From the NCBI RefSeq assembly GCF_029894335.1, contig NZ_JARXZC010000026.1, positions 43,752-107,751 on the forward strand: a DNA stretch of 64,000 nucleotides, in the 5' to 3' direction. Of this stretch, positions 15,673 to 23,047 are shown in pieces (within the stretch, counting starts at the first letter, position 1; each line of letters opens with the position of its first letter). The position numbers were made by a program, and so were the translations under genes. Source of the DNA: Kitasatospora sp. MAP5-34 (GTDB taxonomy: Bacteria; Actinomycetota; Actinomycetes; Streptomycetales; Streptomycetaceae). The notes below the pieces were generated by a model. It had not been told where the DNA came from. It saw nothing but the letters and a program-made list of their open reading frames with translations, and did no database searches.

Positions 15673-16605
15673 ATGCCGTCCACCCCTGCGGCCAGCCGGG
15701 CGGAGCGGCTGTTCCGGCGGGTCCGGGTGTCCCGGAGGGACGAAGCGGCCTTCCTGCTGAAGTTGCTGGCGGTGACCGTGTCGCTGGCCGTCGGCGGGTT
15801 CCTCGCGCTGCGGACGAGCCGGCCCATGGCCGCCACCGGCGTGCTGCTGCTGGGGGCGACCTACACCCACATGGTGGAACTGCAGCACCAGTGCCTGCAC
15901 CACTCGGCCTTCCGCCGGGCCAGAACGCACCGGCTGGTCGGTGTGCCGCTGGGGCTGGCCCTCCTCGTCAGCTACAGCCACTACCGGGTCCGGCACCTCC
16001 AGCACCACCGCTTCCTGGGCACCTCCCGCGACTCCGAGTTCTTCGGCTTCGACACCCGCCGGCCGATCACCTGGCGCGGACTCGGTCGCGGACTGTTCGA
16101 CCTCGGGCGGATCGCCGCCGTGTCCGGCGACATCGTCCGCAGCCTCCGGGGCAGCTGGACCTACGATCCCGGCCAGATCTCGGCACGCCTGCGCCGCGAC
16201 ATCATCAACGAGTACCGGCTCATGGGCCTGCTCGTCCTCGCGGCGGGCGGCGGCTCCGCGCTGGGTTACGGCGGGCCGGTGCTGAGGATCTGGCTGCTGC
16301 CGCTGCTCGTGGCGCTGCCGCTGCACTTCCTGGTGGAGCTGCCCGAGCACCTCCTGTGCGACACCGAATCCACCGACGTGCTGCGCAACACCCGTTCCAT
16401 CCGGGGCAGTTGGTTCAGCACCTGGTACACCAACGGCAACAACCTGCACATCGAGCACCATGCCGCGATGACCGTCCCGATCAACCGCCTCCCCGAGCGT
16501 CACCAGGAAGTCCAACGCCTCGCCACCCACGTGGAGCGCAGCTACCCGGCCTTCTACCGACGCGTCCTGCGCGAGGCGCACCGCAACTCGCGCACCCGGA
16601 CCTGA
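15673..16605 (+). CDS. Fatty-acid-desaturase-type membrane di-iron enzyme
   Basis: A 310-residue membrane protein with three histidine boxes: HQCLHH, RHLQHH and HIEHH, plus hydrophobic spans near residues 25-60 and 185-225. Such enzymes desaturate acyl chains or hydroxylate C-H bonds. The ATG at 15673 is chosen because GGAAGGA lies 12 bases upstream; a GTG overlapping the previous stop is an alternative. As the last gene of the operon it is probably a tailoring enzyme. Hydroxylation of an aryl methyl group would fit a pheganomycin-like product but is speculative. Confidence 0.8.
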   Translation: MPSTPAASRAERLFRRVRVSRRDEAAFLLKLLAVTVSLAVGGFLALRTSRPMAATGVLLLGATYTHMVELQHQCLHHSAFRRARTHRLVGVPLGLALLVSYSHYRVRHLQHHRFLGTSRDSEFFGFDTRRPITWRGLGRGLFDLGRIAAVSGDIVRSLRGSWTYDPGQISARLRRDIINEYRLMGLLVLAAGGGSALGYGGPVLRIWLLPLLVALPLHFLVELPEHLLCDTESTDVLRNTRSIRGSWFSTWYTNGNNLHIEHHAAMTVPINRLPERHQEVQRLATHVERSYPAFYRRVLREAHRNSRTRT

Positions 16606-16623
16606 CCGCCGCCGCGCACCCGA

Positions 16624-16653
16624 CCGGACGGCCTGCACGAGCGGGCCGTCCGG
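16624..16653. terminator. Terminator hairpin between convergent genes
   Basis: Perfect 10-bp arms at 16624-16633 and 16644-16653, between the stop of the di-iron enzyme gene and the convergent amidase gene. It can serve both strands. Confidence 0.7.
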
Positions 16654-16746
16654 GGTGACATTCGCGTTCCGGGCGGCGGTCGCGCGCATTCGGAGGATCT
16701 CGTCGTGGTCCGCGCCTCGTCCTCGACGGACACCCGGTGGTACGCC

Positions 16747-18198
16747 CTACTCCGGTGCCCGGAAGCCGCCGATCTTCTGCTCGAGCAGTTCGGCCAGCCG
16801 CAGCGGGGTACGGTCCTCGAACATCGGACCGATGAGCTGCACTCCCACCGGCAGGCCCTCGGGGGACCGGCCCGCCGGTACGGCGGTGGCGGGTAGGCCG
16901 GGCATGGTGGCCAGACCGGCCCAGACGAGTTGGTCGAAGTACGGGTACGCGACACCGTCGACGTCGATCCGGCGTTCCAGCGGACTGGGACGGTGGTCGT
17001 GCGGGAACGCCGGAGTGGGTGTGACGGGGCACACCACGACGTCGAACTCGGCGAAGAGCTGCCGCCAGCCGTGGCGGTGGAGCTCGCGACGGCCGTTCAC
17101 CTCGACCCAGTCGCCATGGCTGAGCACCATGCCGCGCAGCCGCGCCGCGTCCAGACTCCGGTCGTCCTCGCCCAGTTCGGCCACACGTGACTGCACCTGC
17201 TCGCGCGCTTCGACGGGAAAGCGCGCGACGGAGCCCGACACGAGCAACTGCATGTAGAGCGCCGAGGCTTCGCCCAGGTCGGGGAGCAGCGCGCTGTGCC
17301 GTTCGACGCGCGCCCCGCCGTCGGCCAGCGCGTCGGCCACGCGGTTGACGCCGGCCCGCACGGCGGATCCGGTCGCCATGAGCGGATGGTCCTCGATGAC
17401 CAGGACCCTGAAGTCGCGGAGCTCCTCGTGACGCGCCGGCGGCAGCCGCAGGTCGTAGGCCACGCCGTGCGTCAGCGGGTCCGGTCCGGCCATGACGTCG
17501 AGCAGGAGCGTGAGGTCGCGGGCGCTGCGTGCCATCGGACCGACGACGGCGAGGTCGAGGTCGGCCGGCAGTGCCGGCGCGGGCGGCGGGACCATGCCGC
17601 GGTTCGCCGCCAGCCCGAGTGTCGGCTTGTGTGCGTAGACACCGCAGAAATGTGCGGGGGTGCGCAGCGAACCGCCGATGTCGGAGCCGATGGACAGTGC
17701 GCCGAATCCGGACGCCAGGGCCGCCGCCGATCCGCCGGAGGATCCACCCGGCGTGCGACCGTGGTCCCACGGGTTGTTGGTGGTGCCGTAGATCTCGTTG
17801 AAGCTCTGTATATCTTGCAGCCCCAAGGGCACATTGGTCTTACCGAGCACCACCGCGCCTGCGGCCTTGAGCCGCGACACCTGCACCGCGTCCTCGGGCG
17901 GCAGGTAGTCCCGGTGTTGCGGCATGCCCCAGGTCGTGGGCAGCCCGGCGACGTTGTAGGACTCCTTGACCGTCACCGGGATGCCGAGCAGCGGCTGGTC
18001 CTCACCGCGGGAACGCGCCTGGTCGGCACCGAGCGCGGCGGCCCGTGCACGGTCGAAGTCCGGCACACAGATCGCGTTGATCGACTTGTCGTCCCGCTCG
18101 ATACGGGCGATCGCCTCGTCGGTCAGTTCCGCCGAGGTCACTTCACCTGCACGCAAGGCAGCCGCGAGTTCTTCGGCCGTCTGAAAATTCCAATCCAT
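16747..18198 (-). CDS. Amidase (amidase-signature family)
   Basis: A 483-residue amidase-signature hydrolase with the Ser-cisSer-Lys triad visible: Lys in PVTVKESYN, Ser in GGSSGGSAA and the nucleophile in GSDIGGSLR. The family hydrolyses amides or transfers ammonia; length and single-gene context argue against the tRNA amidotransferase GatA. The ATG giving MDWNFQT is preferred; an in-frame GTG six codons upstream is the alternative. It converges on the biosynthetic operon, and membership in that cluster is doubtful. Confidence 0.87.
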   Translation of the reverse strand: MDWNFQTAEELAAALRAGEVTSAELTDEAIARIERDDKSINAICVPDFDRARAAALGADQARSRGEDQPLLGIPVTVKESYNVAGLPTTWGMPQHRDYLPPEDAVQVSRLKAAGAVVLGKTNVPLGLQDIQSFNEIYGTTNNPWDHGRTPGGSSGGSAAALASGFGALSIGSDIGGSLRTPAHFCGVYAHKPTLGLAANRGMVPPPAPALPADLDLAVVGPMARSARDLTLLLDVMAGPDPLTHGVAYDLRLPPARHEELRDFRVLVIEDHPLMATGSAVRAGVNRVADALADGGARVERHSALLPDLGEASALYMQLLVSGSVARFPVEAREQVQSRVAELGEDDRSLDAARLRGMVLSHGDWVEVNGRRELHRHGWRQLFAEFDVVVCPVTPTPAFPHDHRPSPLERRIDVDGVAYPYFDQLVWAGLATMPGLPATAVPAGRSPEGLPVGVQLIGPMFEDRTPLRLAELLEQKIGGFRAPE

Positions 18199-18309
18199 GA
18201 ATCCGACCGTACCCACCTCTGGGACAGGCCATCAAATGCCGCTTCGCACAACGGGATGGACGTCTCATTACTCGTCATCTTCCTCTCCGGCCACAGACAA
18301 TTCGCCCGA

Positions 18310-18333
18310 CCGCCGGTGAAGTGAGTCCGGCGG
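18310..18333 (-). terminator. Hairpin downstream of the alpha/beta hydrolase gene
   Basis: A 7-bp G/C stem (18310-18316 with 18327-18333) lies about 35 bases past the stop of the leftward hydrolase gene. It is short, so the call is tentative. Confidence 0.4.
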
Positions 18334-18365
18334 GCGTGATTCGGAACGTCCCTGCTGACGGTGGG

Positions 18366-19184
18366 TCAGGCCTTGAGGAAATCCAGCAGGTCGGCGTTGA
18401 GCTGGTCCTTGTGGGTGACGAAGAGGCCGTGGCTCGCGGTCGGGTACTCCTTGTAGGTGTTGGCGGGGATGAGCTGGGCGGTCCGGCGGGCGGTCAGGTC
18501 GATGTTCGCGGAGGAGTCCGCGGTGCCGTGGACGATCAGGGCAGGGATGGTGATCTCGCGCAGGCCGGGCCGGAAGTCGGTGTGGAAGAGGGACCGGAAG
18601 AACTGGGTGGTCGCCCAGGGCGAGGTCGTCAGGCACAGGCCGATCATCCAGTCGATGACGGCCGGTGAGACGGCGTTGCCCAGGTGGGTGCCGAACCAGA
18701 TCTGGGCCTGGCGGGCGAACCAGTTCGGGCGGTCGTGGCGGAGCTCGGCGACGGTCGCCGCCAGGAACTCGTCCGGGATTCCGGCCGGGTTGTCGTCGGT
18801 GCGGCGCAGGAAGGGGAGGGTCGCCGAGACGAAGGCGACCCGGGAGACGCGGTTCTCGCCGTGCCGGGCCAGGTAGTGGGCGGCCTCGGCGCCGCCCATC
18901 GAGTGGCCGACCAGGAGTGCGTCGCGCAGGTCGAGGTGGTCGAGCAGGGCGGCCAGGTCGTCGGCGCTGGTGTCCAGGTCGTAGCCGGTCGGCGGGCGGT
19001 CCGAGCGGCCGTGGCCGCGCCGGTCCAGCGCGATGCAGCGGTAGCCGCGCTCGACGAAGTACGGGATCTGGTACTCCCACATGTCCGCGTTCAGCACCCA
19101 GCTCGCGACGAAGACGATGGGCTGTCCGGTCCCGTAGTCCTCGTACGCGAGGCGGGTACCGTCGTTGGTCTCGAAGAACGGCAT
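18366..19184 (-). CDS. Alpha/beta hydrolase (non-haem chloroperoxidase-like)
   Basis: A 272-residue alpha/beta hydrolase. The nucleophile elbow is GHSMGG, the acid lies in HGTADSSA and the catalytic His in ASHGLF. It resembles the esterases often called non-haem chloroperoxidases. The start MPFFETNDG has AGGAG at good spacing; the frame continues upstream without support. It is transcribed alone and its substrate is unknown. Confidence 0.88.
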   Translation of the reverse strand: MPFFETNDGTRLAYEDYGTGQPIVFVASWVLNADMWEYQIPYFVERGYRCIALDRRGHGRSDRPPTGYDLDTSADDLAALLDHLDLRDALLVGHSMGGAEAAHYLARHGENRVSRVAFVSATLPFLRRTDDNPAGIPDEFLAATVAELRHDRPNWFARQAQIWFGTHLGNAVSPAVIDWMIGLCLTTSPWATTQFFRSLFHTDFRPGLREITIPALIVHGTADSSANIDLTARRTAQLIPANTYKEYPTASHGLFVTHKDQLNADLLDFLKA

Positions 19185-19602
19185 GTCGGTACTCCTGGTC
19201 TCGGTGTGCGCGGATGGCTGTCCCGTCCGCTGGTTATGAGCATCCGCCAGATCGGCGGGCACCGAATCAGTCGGCTATCGGTAGACCGGCACCTCGTGCC
19301 CGTACAGCCTCCGGCCGGGGGAGACCCACCGCGCAGTACCCGCGCTGCCTGACCGACAACGGCGCGGGCCGGCGCCTCAGCATGGCCACCTGCACACCGG
19401 GCAACACTTCCAGCAGTGGTACCTCCCCTGACCGCCCCCTGACCGCCCCGGCGTCCGCTTACCGTCGGGGGCAACGGAGGACACAGCGGCCGGGGAGCTC
19501 GATGATGGTGATTAGCCGATCGCGTGACCTGGCGGTGCCGTGACGACGGCGGCGAGCCGCGCTGCCGGTCGGACCGCCGGGGGAGTAGCCGAGGTGAGCG
19601 CA
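19185..19602. other. Intergenic stretch, no gene recognised
   Basis: It holds the divergent upstream regions of the hydrolase gene (left) and the small SCO4226-like gene (right). An 11-base direct repeat CTGACCGCCCC occurs near 19428-19450. No supported reading frame or promoter was identified. Confidence 0.4.
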
Positions 19603-19851
19603 ATGCCGACGTATATGGACATCCACCGCAACATGACCGGTATCACGCCGGAGCAGCTCAGAGCGGCCCACCAGGCGGACCTCGACATCGAGTCGGCCGA
19701 GAGCGTCCACTTCCAGCACGCCTGGGCCGACCCGACCTCCGGGTCGGTGTTCTGCCTGTCGGACGGCCCCTCGCGTGAGGCCGTCCAGCGCGTGCACGAG
19801 CGGGCCGGCCACCCGGCGGACGAGATCTACGAGGTTCCCATCGAGGTTTGA
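19603..19851 (+). CDS. SCO4226-like small nickel-binding-type protein (DUF4242)
   Basis: An 82-residue protein closely matching the pattern of Streptomyces SCO4226 (DUF4242), a ferredoxin-like-fold protein reported to bind nickel. Motifs such as MDIHRNM, AHQADLDIES and RAGHPADEIYEVP are characteristic. The ATG at 19603 is preceded by GAGGTGAGC and gives exactly the usual family length. Physiological role unknown. Confidence 0.88.
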   Translation: MPTYMDIHRNMTGITPEQLRAAHQADLDIESAESVHFQHAWADPTSGSVFCLSDGPSREAVQRVHERAGHPADEIYEVPIEV

Positions 19852-20200
19852 CTTCCTCAACCGGCCCGAAGACCGGTGATTCCCTCCACGCCGCGCGCGG
19901 ATGGCGCGGCGTCCGGGTGGGTTCCTGCTTCACCGCGCGGTGCCGGGACGAGTCCCGGTCCTACCGGTAGCCGCCGGTCGGCTCCCAGCGAGCCCTGTGC
20001 CGTCCGGCGATGCTCAGCGCTGGTGCGCTGTGCATCGCCGGGTCACGCCACCGACCAGCACGAGCACCCCAGCCCCACGCCACTGGTTGACAGCGGCCGG
20101 CTCGAATTCCCCATGGACGGCCAGTTATGGCTCCCCACGGACGGCCAGTCGACGGTTGGCGCCCGTACTTGTCGTCGTCGCTGTCCGTGATGGCCTGGGG
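19852..20200. other. Intergenic stretch with terminator hairpin and a short direct repeat
   Basis: Contains a 9-bp perfect stem at 19888-19896/19904-19912 and two copies of a 17-base element (CCCCAyGGACGGCCAGT) near 20110 and 20137. No gene was recognised. Confidence 0.5.
19888..19912 (+). terminator. Terminator hairpin after SCO4226-like gene
   Basis: ACGCCGCGC and GCGCGGCGT pair perfectly around a 7-base loop, 36 bases after the stop codon. Confidence 0.6.
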
Positions 20201-20935
20201 TCAGGTGCAGCAGTCGCAGCCCGGGCGGCAGCCGCAGTCGTCGGTGGCGGTGCTGGTGCTGGTGCTGGTGCTGGTGCTGGTGCTGGTGCTGGTGGGCGCT
20301 GGGATGGTGCAGCAGGCGTCGCCACGCCAGGCGTCCCGGCCCTCCTTGACCGCCACTGCGGCGACGACCAGAGCCGCGGCGGGGTCGGCCCACGACCAGC
20401 CGAGCAGGGTGTTGGCGAGCAGGCCGGCCAGCAGCACAGCGGACAGGTACGTGCACAGCAGTGTCTGCCTGGAGTCGGCGACGGCGCTGGCCGAGCCGAG
20501 TTCGCGTCCGGCCCGGCGCTGGGCGGTGGACAGGACGGGCATCACGGCCAGCGACACGGCGGCCAGGACGATGCCGGGCAGGGAATGGCGGGCATCGCCG
20601 GAGCCGGTGAGCGCGCGGCCGGAGTCCGCCGCCACGTAGGCGGCGAGCGCGAAGAACGAGACAGCGATGATCCGCAGGGTCGTCTTTTCCCGGGCCTCGC
20701 GTGCCGCATGGTCCCGGGCCGAGAACTGCCAGGCCACGGCCGCAGCGGAGGAGACCTCGATGACCGAGTCCAGTCCGAAGCCGATCAGCGCGGTGGACGA
20801 GGCGCGAGCTCCGGCGGTGATGGCGACGACGGCCTCGACCACGTTGTAGGTGATCGTGGCGGCCACCAGCAGGCGTATGCGTCGGGCGACGATGTCCCGG
20901 CGGGCCTGCGACAGCCCCAGGATGACGGTGGCCAT
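20201..20935 (-). CDS. Cation efflux (CDF-type) transporter with Cys-rich tail
   Basis: A 244-residue membrane protein with about six hydrophobic spans and the cation-transporter signature GLDSVIEVSSA followed by a DSRQTLLCTYLS helix. The C-terminus is a run of Ser-Thr repeats encoded by a hexanucleotide repeat, then a cysteine cluster CGCRPGCDCC that could bind soft metals. The ATG lies one base past the stop of the CmtR-type regulator gene, so the two form an operon. Likely role: metal export under sensor control. Confidence 0.85.
   Translation of the reverse strand: MATVILGLSQARRDIVARRIRLLVAATITYNVVEAVVAITAGARASSTALIGFGLDSVIEVSSAAAVAWQFSARDHAAREAREKTTLRIIAVSFFALAAYVAADSGRALTGSGDARHSLPGIVLAAVSLAVMPVLSTAQRRAGRELGSASAVADSRQTLLCTYLSAVLLAGLLANTLLGWSWADPAAALVVAAVAVKEGRDAWRGDACCTIPAPTSTSTSTSTSTSTSTATDDCGCRPGCDCCT
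20249..20290. repeat. Seven-copy hexanucleotide repeat
   Basis: Seven tandem GGTGCT units inside the transporter gene encode the Ser-Thr repeat near its C-terminus. Copy number could vary by slippage without shifting the frame. Confidence 0.85.
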
Positions 20936-20936
20936 C

Positions 20937-21272
20937 TCAGCAGCAGTCCTTCTGATCGGCATCGGTGCAGGCGCGGTCGGTCTCGACCGCCACCACGGCG
21001 GTACGAAGGTCGTCCAGCGCGTGCCCGAGCCGGGGGTCGGCGAGTTCGTAGCGGGTGCGGCGGCCGACCGGCACGGCGACGACCAGGCCGCAGTCGCGCA
21101 GGCACGCCAGGTGATTCGACAGCCGGGTGCGGGAGATCCCGAGCCGTTCGGCCAGGTCGGAGGGGTGCGCCGGGGCCTCGCGCAGTGCGAGCAGTAGCCG
21201 GCAGCGGATCGGATCGGCGAGAGCGCGGCCGAACCGCGCCAGCACCTCGACTTCGGAAGCAAGAGTCAGCAC
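20937..21272 (-). CDS. CmtR-type ArsR-family metal-sensing repressor
   Basis: A 111-residue winged-helix ArsR-family protein. The recognition helix carries ACLRDCGLV, placing two cysteines as in mycobacterial CmtR, and VETDRAC supplies the third CmtR-like cysteine; a terminal CC pair is extra. CmtR senses Cd(II)/Pb(II). The start is GTG, with little room for a ribosome binding site before the palindrome at 21293. It precedes and probably controls the cation transporter gene. Residue-level assignment to Cd/Pb rather than another thiophilic metal is inference. Confidence 0.85.
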   Translation of the reverse strand: MLTLASEVEVLARFGRALADPIRCRLLLALREAPAHPSDLAERLGISRTRLSNHLACLRDCGLVVAVPVGRRTRYELADPRLGHALDDLRTAVVAVETDRACTDADQKDCC

Positions 21273-21292
21273 CGCTCAGACGATACAGGGAA

Positions 21293-21306
21293 TCCTGAAT
21301 TCAGGA
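21293..21306. promoter_or_regulatory. Palindromic operator upstream of the cmtR-like gene
   Basis: TCCTGAATTCAGGA is a perfect 14-bp palindrome ending 20 bases before the regulator's GTG, extending imperfectly to 20 bp. Position and symmetry suit an autoregulatory operator overlapping the promoter. Confidence 0.6.
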
Positions 21307-21460
21307 ATCGGTGTCGCGTCTGTGCTCATGGTGAGACTGGTCGCGAACCGCATCCACCGCCACGGGAAGCTGGTGGAGCCGACGGGCGATCGGATCGCCT
21401 GGTGAGGGCGGATGACGCTGAGCATCACCCCGAAGGTCCGGACGGCGAGGCGGGTATGCG

Positions 21461-21856
21461 TCAGCCCAGTGTGTACTCCAAGACGTAGGAGTGGCTGCCG
21501 TCCTCGGAGCGGATGATCTCGAAGGCACCCGTGATCCCCGCGAGGTCACCGGAGCCCGTTCCCGGGACCACGCGGATCGCGAGCTGCTCACCGTGGCTGC
21601 CGGGCGCGCTGTGCTGGAGGACGAAGGAGCCCTTGCGGCCGTCCAGTTCGCCCGTGAATCGCTCCACGGCGACATAGGCGGCGGGACTGCCCTCGATGTC
21701 GGCCACCGACAGCATGTTCACCGTACTGGTGCCGGCCAGGCCGCCCTGGAAGGTCTTGGTGATCCGCACTCGGCCGAGCGCGGCGCCCGGGCCTTCGTCG
21801 AGCACCTCCGGCTCGAACGATGTGAGGTCGAACGTTCCGCCGGCCTTCGTGCTCAT
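21461..21856 (-). CDS. DUF3224 family protein
   Basis: A 131-residue protein with the DUF3224 pattern: RVRITKTFQGGLAGTS near the N-terminus, VAVERFTGELDGRKGSF in the middle and GTGSGDLAGITG near the end. The fold is expected to be a small beta barrel related to allene-oxide-cyclase-like proteins. Function is unknown. The start MSTKAGG has a purine-rich GCAGG just upstream. No partner genes adjoin it. Confidence 0.82.
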   Translation of the reverse strand: MSTKAGGTFDLTSFEPEVLDEGPGAALGRVRITKTFQGGLAGTSTVNMLSVADIEGSPAAYVAVERFTGELDGRKGSFVLQHSAPGSHGEQLAIRVVPGTGSGDLAGITGAFEIIRSEDGSHSYVLEYTLG

Positions 21857-21974
21857 CCTGCAAACCTCGATTCTTGGATCAGCTGTATCGGGCAGCAGCC
21901 TTGCACACGGTACTGACAATCCCCGCTGGTCTTGAAGGGGCGACAGTCGCCACTTCGGCGATGAGAGCAGTTGC

Positions 21975-22877
21975 TCAGCTGCGAGCCAGAGTCACGAGGA
22001 ATCGGGTGTCGGCGTCGTCGCGCCCGGCGCAGAGCCTGGAGGCCGCGTCCATCACAGCAACAGCGCGGCACCAGGCCAGTACCCGATCGGGAGACTGCCC
22101 CGGAACCAGTGCCGCCAATTCCTCGACCCTGCGCTCCAGTTCCGCGAGTTCCGCCACTCCCGCCAGCACCCAGTCCACGGCGTCGAAGTCGGGATCGCCC
22201 AGCGCCGGCCGGGGGTCGATCGCGACCATGCGCGAGCCGGGTCCGGACAGTACGTTGGCCGGATGGAGATCACCGTGCACGAGTCCCACCGTGCCGCCGT
22301 CGGCGAGCTCCAGGGCGGCTGCGCGGGCCCGCTTGAGCAGCGCCGGGTCAAACGTGTCGCTCAGACCGGCGCTCGTCAGCCTGCGATCGGTCAGCTCGAA
22401 GAGAAAGTCCACCCGGTGCGCAAGCGGCTGCAACACGGAACCCTGGCCGCGAGAGGGGGAAGGGATCCGCAGCTCGCGCAGCAGGGCCGCGACCTCCGGC
22501 AGAGTCCAGTCGAGTTGCCTCATCGGGACTCCCGGCCGTACGTCCTCCAGCAACAGGGCCCCGACGGCAAGGTCCTCCGCCAGCAGGCCGACAACCGACG
22601 GCGTGTCGGCCCAGGCGTGCAGTGCCGCTGATTCCACGGCAGCGATCTCGGGATCGGGAGTGAGCTTCAGCCACACCGTTGCCCCGTCGGCCTGTCGGGC
22701 GCACCGGAACACCCGTGAGGTGCCGCCTCCGCCTGCCGCCAGGACGTTCAGGTTCCAGCGAGCCGTCAGCTGATCCACCAGCGCCGGCAGCCGGTCGCAC
22801 CAGCCCAGGGCTTCCGGTCCGAAGCGCACGGCAAACCGGTTGCGTACTTCTGGTGCCACGAAGGCTGTCCCGTCCAC
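21975..22877 (-). CDS. Aminoglycoside/hydroxyurea phosphotransferase-like kinase (APH(6)-like)
   Basis: A 300-residue kinase of the streptomycin-6-kinase/hydroxyurea phosphotransferase group. The catalytic loop is VHGDLHPANVL and the metal-binding segment AIDPRPALGDPDFD. A GTG start with a G-run just upstream is chosen; the frame continues for 122 codons without family resemblance. A 9-bp inverted repeat lies immediately upstream. It could confer resistance by phosphorylating a small molecule, but no antibiotic cluster gene adjoins it. Confidence 0.82.
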   Translation of the reverse strand: MDGTAFVAPEVRNRFAVRFGPEALGWCDRLPALVDQLTARWNLNVLAAGGGGTSRVFRCARQADGATVWLKLTPDPEIAAVESAALHAWADTPSVVGLLAEDLAVGALLLEDVRPGVPMRQLDWTLPEVAALLRELRIPSPSRGQGSVLQPLAHRVDFLFELTDRRLTSAGLSDTFDPALLKRARAAALELADGGTVGLVHGDLHPANVLSGPGSRMVAIDPRPALGDPDFDAVDWVLAGVAELAELERRVEELAALVPGQSPDRVLAWCRAVAVMDAASRLCAGRDDADTRFLVTLARS

Positions 22878-22886
22878 CGCGCCCCC

Positions 22887-22912
22887 CGTTCGTTGTCGCA
22901 GGTCAACGAACG
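22887..22912. promoter_or_regulatory. Inverted repeat in front of the APH-like gene
   Basis: CGTTCGTTG (22887-22895) and CAACGAACG (22904-22912) are perfect 9-bp arms around an 8-base spacer, only 10 bases from the start codon. It could be an operator or a hairpin limiting translation. Confidence 0.55.
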
Positions 22913-23047
22913 TATCAGGAGGCCGAGCAGTGCCGCGACAGAAATCTGTGACACCGCAGGAAAGGAACACGCCCTTCGACATCGCCGACGTCGCGCAGCC
23001 GGCCCGGGGTGCGGACCCGGGCTGCGCACCCGCTGCGGCCCGGAGGT

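Noticed and set aside
20249..20290. Tandem repeat considered as a CRISPR or origin element
   Set aside because: A simple in-frame hexamer repeat with no spacers, explained as a Ser-Thr tract in the transporter.
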